Shown here one piece after another: positions 6,699 to 10,266 of a DNA stretch of 10,266 nucleotides. Location of the stretch: NCBI GenBank assembly GCA_028708055.1, contig JAQVZT010000078.1:1-10266 (forward strand), read 5' to 3'. Under the pieces are notes generated by a model. The model made no database searches, had not been told where the DNA came from, and saw only the letters and a program-made list of their open reading frames with translations. Source of the stretch: Methanothrix sp. GTDB lineage: Archaea; Halobacteriota; Methanosarcinia; Methanotrichales; Methanotrichaceae. The translations under genes and the position numbers were made by a program. Each line of letters starts with the position of its first letter. Position 1 is the stretch's first letter.

Positions 6699-7214
6699 TC
6701 AGTCTCTGTCGCTCCTGGAAACAGCATTGAGGCGGGGAACGCCGCCGATCTCCCTGATAAAATCCGCCACTGAGTCCGGCACCAGCAAAGGCCATTCTCC
6801 GTTCTCCCTCATCAGCTTGCGGATGACAGTTCCTGAGTACTGCTCTCTCTGGTACATGGGAGACCTTCTTATCTCAATTCCGGCTTCGGTAATGAGCTGG
6901 ATCACCAGAGGATTGTTGGAATAGACCACATCAAAACGGGGCACCATCGATCGAAGGTGAGAGGCCCATACCGAGTTTCGCTGGATATCCTGCAGCGGCG
7001 TGACAACAGAGCGCTCCCTCAGACCGACCTCGGTCAGGGCGGCATAGATCATCTCCATTCTTTCGCCGCCGGTGAACGGATTCTCGGGTGTGTGGCTCTC
7101 CTGAGCGCTTCCTATCACTATCACAATCTCATCCACCTCCTGAGCGATCTTCTTCAGGACCGCCTGATGCCCGAGATGATAGGGCTGGAAGCGCCCAATG
7201 TAAAGCCCGCGCAT
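6699..7214 (-). CDS. nadM: Archaeal nicotinamide-nucleotide adenylyltransferase (NadM)
   Basis: Makes NAD+ from NMN and ATP in the last common step of NAD synthesis and salvage. The 171-residue protein follows the archaeal NadM pattern: nucleotidyltransferase motif GRFQPYHLGH at 7-16 (H13 and H16 form the HxGH-type motif), SAQESHTPENPFTGGER at 36-52, YSNNPLV at 98-104, and the late SGTxIR motif at 127-132 that binds ATP phosphates. The frame could be extended to a TTG at 7223. The ATG at 7214 is preferred because it gives the usual MRGxxIGRFQP beginning and has TTGAGGGTC directly upstream as Shine-Dalgarno. It is the last gene of the OB-fold, SAM hydrolase, mer, nadM operon, 14 nt after the mer stop. 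The pairing of NAD synthesis with an F420-dependent enzyme is probably just shared expression. Confidence 0.95.
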   Translation of the reverse strand: MRGLYIGRFQPYHLGHQAVLKKIAQEVDEIVIVIGSAQESHTPENPFTGGERMEMIYAALTEVGLRERSVVTPLQDIQRNSVWASHLRSMVPRFDVVYSNNPLVIQLITEAGIEIRRSPMYQREQYSGTVIRKLMRENGEWPLLVPDSVADFIREIGGVPRLNAVSRSDRD

Positions 7215-7217
7215 GAC

Positions 7218-7221
7218 CCTC
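7218..7221 (-). promoter_or_regulatory. Shine-Dalgarno that fixes the nadM start
   Basis: GAGG is read on the minus strand just ahead of ATG at 7214-7212. It overlaps the alternative TTG start (7223), so a ribosome bound here would use the ATG. The site lies inside the 14-nt mer-nadM gap. Confidence 0.5.
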
Positions 7222-7228
7222 AATGCTC

Positions 7229-8194
7229 TTATTTGCCGATGACCTGCTTTCCGATGAGCTTGATGGCGTTCTCCTTGTTGGGACCGATAGGCGAGCCCAC
7301 CACAATCTGCGTGACTCCGGTCTTGAGAAGCTCATCCACTCTTGCCCTGCAGTCCACCGGCGCACCGGAGACTGAGAATGCCTCTGTCATTTTGGCAGTG
7401 ACCGCACCCATAGCAGTCTTGAAATCGTATTTGGCAATGGCCTCGGAGATCGTCTTTGCCTCATCCATGCCGATTCCGTGCCGCTCCAGGACGTTCTCGG
7501 GCGATCCGGCCACGATGAAGGCCACCACGATCTTGGAGGCATTGATCGCCTTGGCCGGGTCCTTGTCGGCGCTGAAGCTGGCATAGGCGCAGACCTGCAC
7601 ATCCTCCGGCTTTCGGCCTGCCTTTTCTGCACCCTGCCTGATCATGGGCACGGCGAATTTGAAGTCATCCGGATGGGAGGCGTTGATGAGCACACCATCT
7701 GCTATCGCTCCGGCAAGCTCCAGCATCTTCGGCCCCTGAGCGCCAATGTAGATGGGGATCTTGCCGGCATTGAACGCCATCTGCGCACCCTTGAAGCCGG
7801 CCACGTTCACCTGCTCGCGGGCCAGGAAAGAGCGAATAGCCAAAACTGACTCTTTGACGCGAGAGAGGGGCTTGTCCCAGTCGATTCCCATCTTCTCGAA
7901 GGTGGCTTTATCTCCTGGCCCAATTCCCAGGATGGCCCGCCCTCCGGACAGCTCGTTTATGGAGGCGATGGATGAGGCGATGATGGCCGCATTCCTGGTG
8001 TAGGGATTGGTGACACCCGTTCCCAGCGCGATTTTGTTGGTCATCATGGAAAGCACTGCGAGGGTGGTCCAAACATCCCGGTTATTGTAGTGATCTGTGA
8101 TCCAGATATTCTTGAATCCGGCATCTTCTGCCAGCTTTGCCATGTAGCCGATCTTGTAGGCCGATTCATCGGGAACAAACTCTATTCCAAACAA
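7229..8194 (-). CDS. mer: F420-dependent 5,10-methylene-tetrahydromethanopterin reductase (Mer)
   Basis: Reversibly reduces methylene-H4MPT (or H4SPT) to methyl-H4MPT with reduced F420, a cytoplasmic step of methanogenesis from CO2 and of methyl oxidation. The 321-residue protein is of usual family length and belongs to the bacterial-luciferase-like TIM-barrel superfamily. Recognisable blocks are FGIEFVPDES (2-11), WITDHYNNRD (31-40), GTGVTNPYTRN (58-68, around the family's non-prolyl cis peptide), ELSGGRAILGIGPGDKATF (81-99), GAQGPKMLELAG (151-162) and GVTQIVVGSPIGPNKE (293-308). The frame stays open to 8287, but that extension overlaps the upstream gene and resembles nothing. The TTG at 8194 gives the family N-terminus and has a strong Shine-Dalgarno 7 nt upstream. 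It begins 1 nt after the SAM hydrolase stop, so translation is probably coupled. Confidence 0.96.
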   Translation of the reverse strand: MFGIEFVPDESAYKIGYMAKLAEDAGFKNIWITDHYNNRDVWTTLAVLSMMTNKIALGTGVTNPYTRNAAIIASSIASINELSGGRAILGIGPGDKATFEKMGIDWDKPLSRVKESVLAIRSFLAREQVNVAGFKGAQMAFNAGKIPIYIGAQGPKMLELAGAIADGVLINASHPDDFKFAVPMIRQGAEKAGRKPEDVQVCAYASFSADKDPAKAINASKIVVAFIVAGSPENVLERHGIGMDEAKTISEAIAKYDFKTAMGAVTAKMTEAFSVSGAPVDCRARVDELLKTGVTQIVVGSPIGPNKENAIKLIGKQVIGK

Positions 8195-8195
8195 C

Positions 8196-8990
8196 CTAAA
8201 TCTCCTCCAGCTCGATGCGGTCCCCGGCCTTGAGGCGGAACGCCTCGGCGGCATTTCCCTGGTTGACCGCGATTTCTGCAAAGCCATGGCTGCCCAGGGT
8301 TATAAGCGGTTCGATCCTGCGCGCCTGGGCGTAGGTCCGCACGGCCTTCAATTTGATTCCCTTCAGGCTCACAGAAAATGCAGGCACGTCCCGCATATTC
8401 AGGATAAGGTTGCCGAAGCGGTCCACATAGATCACCGTAGCCTCAAATCCCGAATCCGTCTTTCTGGCCGCTCCGAAGTTAAGGTCCTTTGGCCGGACCC
8501 TCGGGCCCATTGACGCCGGGCTCTTTCCCGAAGCCAGCAGGGCAGCAACGGGAGCGAAGATGTCCCGGCCGTGAAAGGTATTGGATGCCTGGCCCTGACC
8601 CGTGCCCAGGATCTCTTGAGAGACGGCGATCTTGTAGGCCTGGGGTGCTTGAGGCGAACCGCCGTGCCCGCCCAGGCTGCGGGCTGCCGGCAGGAGCAGG
8701 CCGTTGTCAGGCCCCACGAAGATCTGCCCGCCGCTTTCCACCACCAGCCCCATCCGGTCCATTCCCACGTCGGGATCGACCACCGCGATATGGATGGTCC
8801 CGGCAGGAAAGTACCGGGCGGTGGAGAGCAGGGCAAAGGCACCGGCGCGCACATCCTGGGGCGGGATGTCATGGGCGATATCGACGAACGTGATCTCAGT
8901 AGCCTTATCCCCAAGCCGGCTGAGGATCACTCCCTTCATCTGGGCGGGATAAAAGGAGCCGAAGTCGGTGAGAAGGGTTATGATTTTCAT
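8196..8990 (-). CDS. SAM hydroxide adenosyltransferase / SAM hydrolase (DUF62 family)
   Basis: Splits S-adenosylmethionine with water (hydroxide) into adenosine and methionine. It is a relative of fluorinase and chlorinase with no known need for halide. The 264-residue protein shows the family's motifs: TLLTDFG at 5-11, QMKGVI at 17-22, VDPDVGMDR at 71-79, FVGPDNGLL at 91-99, FHGRDIFAP at 139-147 and VIYVDRFGNLILNM at 186-199. The Asp-Arg-His triad known from the archaeal enzyme corresponds to D72, R79 and H140, all present, so it should be active as a hydrolase. The usual VDPGVG reads VDPDVG, a minor change. Its ATG overlaps the upstream OB-fold stop (ATGA), and its end carries the mer ribosome binding site. 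It may regulate SAM level or clear unwanted SAM; the in vivo role of this family is unclear. Confidence 0.92.
   Translation of the reverse strand: MKIITLLTDFGSFYPAQMKGVILSRLGDKATEITFVDIAHDIPPQDVRAGAFALLSTARYFPAGTIHIAVVDPDVGMDRMGLVVESGGQIFVGPDNGLLLPAARSLGGHGGSPQAPQAYKIAVSQEILGTGQGQASNTFHGRDIFAPVAALLASGKSPASMGPRVRPKDLNFGAARKTDSGFEATVIYVDRFGNLILNMRDVPAFSVSLKGIKLKAVRTYAQARRIEPLITLGSHGFAEIAVNQGNAAEAFRLKAGDRIELEEI
8200..8208 (-). promoter_or_regulatory. Strong Shine-Dalgarno that sets the TTG start of mer
   Basis: GGAGGAGAT on the minus strand lies inside the last codons of the SAM hydrolase gene, 7 nt before TTG at 8194-8192. It pairs well with the archaeal 16S tail, which supports the unusual TTG start and explains how a central metabolic gene could be well translated without ATG. 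Confidence 0.7.
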
Positions 8991-9379
8991 GTCGCCAGCA
9001 CCTGGACATCCGTCGGGCTGGATACCACAAGCTCCTCGCTTCCCTGGTAGCTCGATACCGTCCCTCTGACGCTCAGACGATCTCCAGCCTTTATCCTGGA
9101 CAAAAGCTCCTTTGCGCCCGATTTAGCCGGAACGAAAATATCCGTTTCAGATCCCTCCAGCTCGATGAGCAGATTTCCTCCGCTCCTGGTGGGCTTGATC
9201 TGCAAAATCCGCCCTTCTATGATGGATGTGCTGGAGCTTACGTCTTTTTGAGATTCCGAGCCGAAAGAACTATCCTGATCGCTACTATCAGGCGCAAAGG
9301 CCCAGAAAGCCACCGCAAGAGAGCCCAGGGCCATGAGGAGCAGCACCACTACGATCTTCTCCTCCTTTTGCATCCTCAT
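8987..9379 (-). CDS. Membrane-anchored or secreted OB-fold protein, first gene of the mer operon
   Basis: A 130-residue protein with an uncleaved or cleaved N-terminal hydrophobic segment (about 8-29) after a short basic start (MRMQKEEK). A Ser/Asp-rich linker follows (about 30-52), then a single OB-fold of the nucleic-acid-binding type (about 53-127: IIEGRILQIKPTRSGGNLLIELEG...VKAGD-like RIKAGDRLSVRGTVSSYQGSEELVV). The OB domain should lie outside the cytoplasm, where its ligand is unknown; nucleic acid, metal or glycan are all possible. The first ATG (9379) is preceded by GGGAG about 7 nt upstream. It overlaps the SAM hydrolase start by 4 nt, so the two are probably coupled. The OB-fold call rests on the beta-pattern and the GxI...GDxLxVRG motif. 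The function is not known. Confidence 0.75.
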   Translation of the reverse strand: MRMQKEEKIVVVLLLMALGSLAVAFWAFAPDSSDQDSSFGSESQKDVSSSTSIIEGRILQIKPTRSGGNLLIELEGSETDIFVPAKSGAKELLSRIKAGDRLSVRGTVSSYQGSEELVVSSPTDVQVLAT

Positions 9380-9410
9380 GATTCCGCTCCCGCGACAAAG
9401 CCAAAGCTAC

Positions 9411-9420
9411 AGCTATATCC
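9411..9420 (-). promoter_or_regulatory. TATA-like element of the OB-fold / SAM hydrolase / mer / nadM operon
   Basis: GGATATAGCT on the minus strand (9420-9411) is about 35 nt before the ATG of the OB-fold gene. A start 25 nt downstream would fall near 9391, at the GGGAG ribosome binding site, giving a very short leader. It is the best promoter candidate in the 77-nt gap after the small zinc protein. Motif evidence only. Confidence 0.4.
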
Positions 9421-9456
9421 AAGTCATGCGTGATTATGCAAAAAGCGATTTAGAAA

Positions 9457-9633
9457 TTATTTCTTGGCTTCCGGTTTTGCCCCATAATACTGCTGCCAGC
9501 CCTTCTCCAGGTTCTCCAGACAGATGTCGCATACCCCTTTGTAAGCGCCCTCCGGATAAGTGAGGTTGTGGACGGGGGCCTTTATGGGAAAGAGCAGTGG
9601 TCGTGCACGGGTACATAGTTCGCAATCAGCCAT
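9457..9633 (-). CDS. Small double-CxxC (zinc-binding) protein, 58 residues
   Basis: A short gene, easily missed. Read from ATG at 9633 to TAA at 9457 it gives 58 residues with two CxxC pairs, C4-x2-C7 (DCELCTRARP) and C35-x2-C38 (GVCDICLENLEKGW), the pattern of a single zinc finger or ribbon. Between them lies LLFPIKAPVHNLTYPEGAYK. The start has GGAGATGA ending 6 nt upstream, a good Shine-Dalgarno. An overlapping 63-codon frame (9625-9434) lacks such a site and any protein-like pattern. It is flanked by mobB upstream and the OB-fold operon downstream, all on the minus strand. No family name is recognised. A metal-binding, protein- or RNA-interacting adaptor is likely. Gene reality is well supported by the cysteines and ribosome site. 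Confidence 0.75.
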   Translation of the reverse strand: MADCELCTRARPLLFPIKAPVHNLTYPEGAYKGVCDICLENLEKGWQQYYGAKPEAKK

Positions 9634-9639
9634 TTGAAT

Positions 9640-9682
9640 TCATCTCCTACGAATTGTGGTAATGATGCTTCTCATGTTTAAG
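9640..9682 (-). promoter_or_regulatory. Putative promoter and Shine-Dalgarno of the double-CxxC gene
   Basis: On the minus strand ACTTAAAC at about 9683-9676 is a weak TATA-like box. A start about 25 nt later gives a leader of roughly 20 nt that holds GGAGATGA (9647-9640), 6 nt ahead of the ATG. The tandem repeats at 9697-9750 lie just upstream of this box. Confidence 0.4.
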
Positions 9683-9696
9683 TTTTCTGTTTGAAT

Positions 9697-9750
9697 GCTC
9701 AATGATCGGTTCATATCATAGCTCAGATCATGGTTCAGATCAATGTTCAT
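9697..9750. repeat. 12-bp tandem repeats between mobB and the double-CxxC gene
   Basis: About four and a half units with an exact 12-nt period. The best three units start at 9709, 9721 and 9733 and follow GYTCAKATCAWD (for example GCTCAGATCATG). A diverged unit begins at 9697 (GCTCA then drift) and a partial unit GTTCAT at 9745-9750 overlaps the mobB stop codon. The array sits about 15 nt upstream of a TATA-like box for the next gene, so operator function is possible. Replication slippage is the alternative. Confidence 0.6.
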
Positions 9751-10184
9751 GCCTCTAGGGCAGAATAGTCCTCCATCCTCATCACAATGCCGGCCAGTTC
9801 CTCTACCAGGGCAGGATCAACCTCTGCGAGTCTGACATTTCGCACGACATTGGTCACCTCGATATCGGCCATGACGATCTTGGGAAGGCGGCTGTGCTTG
9901 AATCCTTCTACGACAACATAGTCCATCCCGTCTCTTTCCAGCTCAGCCAGCGCAGAATCGAGATCCCCCCGCTCGCGGGTCACCTTGAGGCGCGCCTCGC
10001 CCAGGCCGATGACCTCGTCCGCTCCGGCATCATAGTGTCGCCTGGTGTCGCCCTGATCCACATCATGGCCGGCCATATTCTTGATCGTGCCCACCTTTCC
10101 GTGCTTGGCCAGGGAGGCGACGAGAGCGCAGGCCAATGTGGTCTTGCCGGTCTTTTTCGTTCCCACTACGGATATGACCTTCAT
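9747..10184 (-). CDS. mobB: Molybdopterin-guanine dinucleotide biosynthesis protein B (MobB-like P-loop GTPase)
   Basis: A P-loop GTP-binding protein that assists MobA in adding GMP to molybdopterin for molybdenum or tungsten enzymes, in methanogens such as formylmethanofuran and formate dehydrogenases. The 145-residue protein starts MKVISVVGTKKTGKTT with the Walker A loop at 8-16. The block GHDVDQGDTRRHYDAGADEVIG (39-60) and VVVEGFKHSRLPKIV (90-104) are the family's later motifs. The typical KHDxH after the first beta-alpha unit reads KNMAGHD, and the protein is slightly short; the changes look like a compact archaeal version rather than damage. TGAGG, 6 nt ahead of the ATG, overlaps the stop of the upstream gene. 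No mobA or molybdoenzyme gene is in the window. Confidence 0.88.
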   Translation of the reverse strand: MKVISVVGTKKTGKTTLACALVASLAKHGKVGTIKNMAGHDVDQGDTRRHYDAGADEVIGLGEARLKVTRERGDLDSALAELERDGMDYVVVEGFKHSRLPKIVMADIEVTNVVRNVRLAEVDPALVEELAGIVMRMEDYSALEA

Positions 10185-10192
10185 GCAATGCC

Positions 10193-10266
10193 TCAGGCGG
10201 CAAGAAGTTCGATTAAAAATCTCGCGAACCCATTGAGGTCGGATACGCGAATATTCTCATTCAGGC
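10193..10266 (-). CDS. C-terminal fragment of an upstream gene, cut by window edge
   Basis: An open frame enters from the right edge and reads 23 codons (starting LNENIRVSDLNGF and ending FLIELLAA) to TGA at 10195-10193, 8 nt before mobB. The tight spacing, and the use of its stop region as the mobB ribosome binding site, argue for a real gene in an operon with mobB. Too short to identify. Confidence 0.5.
   Translation of the reverse strand, partial: LNENIRVSDLNGFARFLIELLAA

Noticed and set aside
6957..7586. Plus-strand open frame of 209 codons across nadM and mer
   Set aside because: Antisense to two conserved enzymes and spans their junction.
8195..8287. 31-codon N-terminal extension of mer
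   Set aside because: Lies within the SAM hydrolase gene, is Arg/Ser/Pro-rich and unlike any Mer; the TTG at 8194 fits better.
9434..9625. Minus-strand 63-codon frame overlapping the small zinc protein
   Set aside because: Different frame, no ribosome site, no motif; the 58-residue frame has two CxxC pairs and a good Shine-Dalgarno.
9697..9750. CRISPR-like array
   Set aside because: Units are 12 nt and directly abutting with no spacers, so this is a simple tandem repeat.

Overview
The window looks like a chromosomal segment of a methanogenic archaeon, most likely of the order Methanosarcinales and possibly Methanothrix (Methanosaeta). The evidence is the gene set: an F420-dependent methylene-tetrahydromethanopterin reductase (Mer), an archaeosine synthase (ArcS), an archaeal-type NMN adenylyltransferase (NadM), an archaeal NFACT/RqcH protein, and archaeal TATA-like promoters. 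The genus is an inference. No rRNA, tRNA, CRISPR array, insertion sequence or phage gene was seen.

Layout. Positions 1-1572 (+) hold the 3' part of a ribosome-quality-control NFACT (RqcH/NEMF) gene cut by the window edge. It converges on a minus-strand pair, arcS (4284-2539) followed 21 nt later by a six-TM potassium channel with a C-terminal zinc ribbon (2517-1648). Next comes a visibly AT-rich stretch, about 4445-6690. It holds a minus-strand membrane protein of unknown function (signal peptide, beta-rich ectodomain, TM, coiled coil, and a C-terminal 2 x 2-TM duplication), a roughly 380-bp AT-rich divergent intergenic region, and a small secreted thermonuclease-like protein (+) that seems to lack both catalytic arginines. 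From 9379 down to 6699 there is a tight minus-strand operon: membrane-anchored OB-fold protein, SAM hydroxide adenosyltransferase (SAM hydrolase), Mer, NadM. Its junctions are a 4-nt ATGA overlap, a 1-nt gap and a 14-nt gap. Upstream of it lie a 58-residue double-CxxC protein (9633-9457), a run of 12-bp tandem repeats, mobB (10184-9747), and the last 23 codons of another minus-strand gene.

How the genes fit together. The Mer operon joins a central methanogenesis step with two enzymes of adenylated cofactors (SAM breakdown, NAD synthesis). ArcS modifies tRNA, and RqcH handles stalled ribosomes. MobB serves molybdenum/tungsten cofactor enzymes such as formylmethanofuran or formate dehydrogenase. 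The AT-rich block looks like accessory DNA between two housekeeping blocks.

Two start codons were revised on sequence evidence. Mer starts at a TTG at 8194, behind a strong Shine-Dalgarno. NadM starts at the ATG at 7214.
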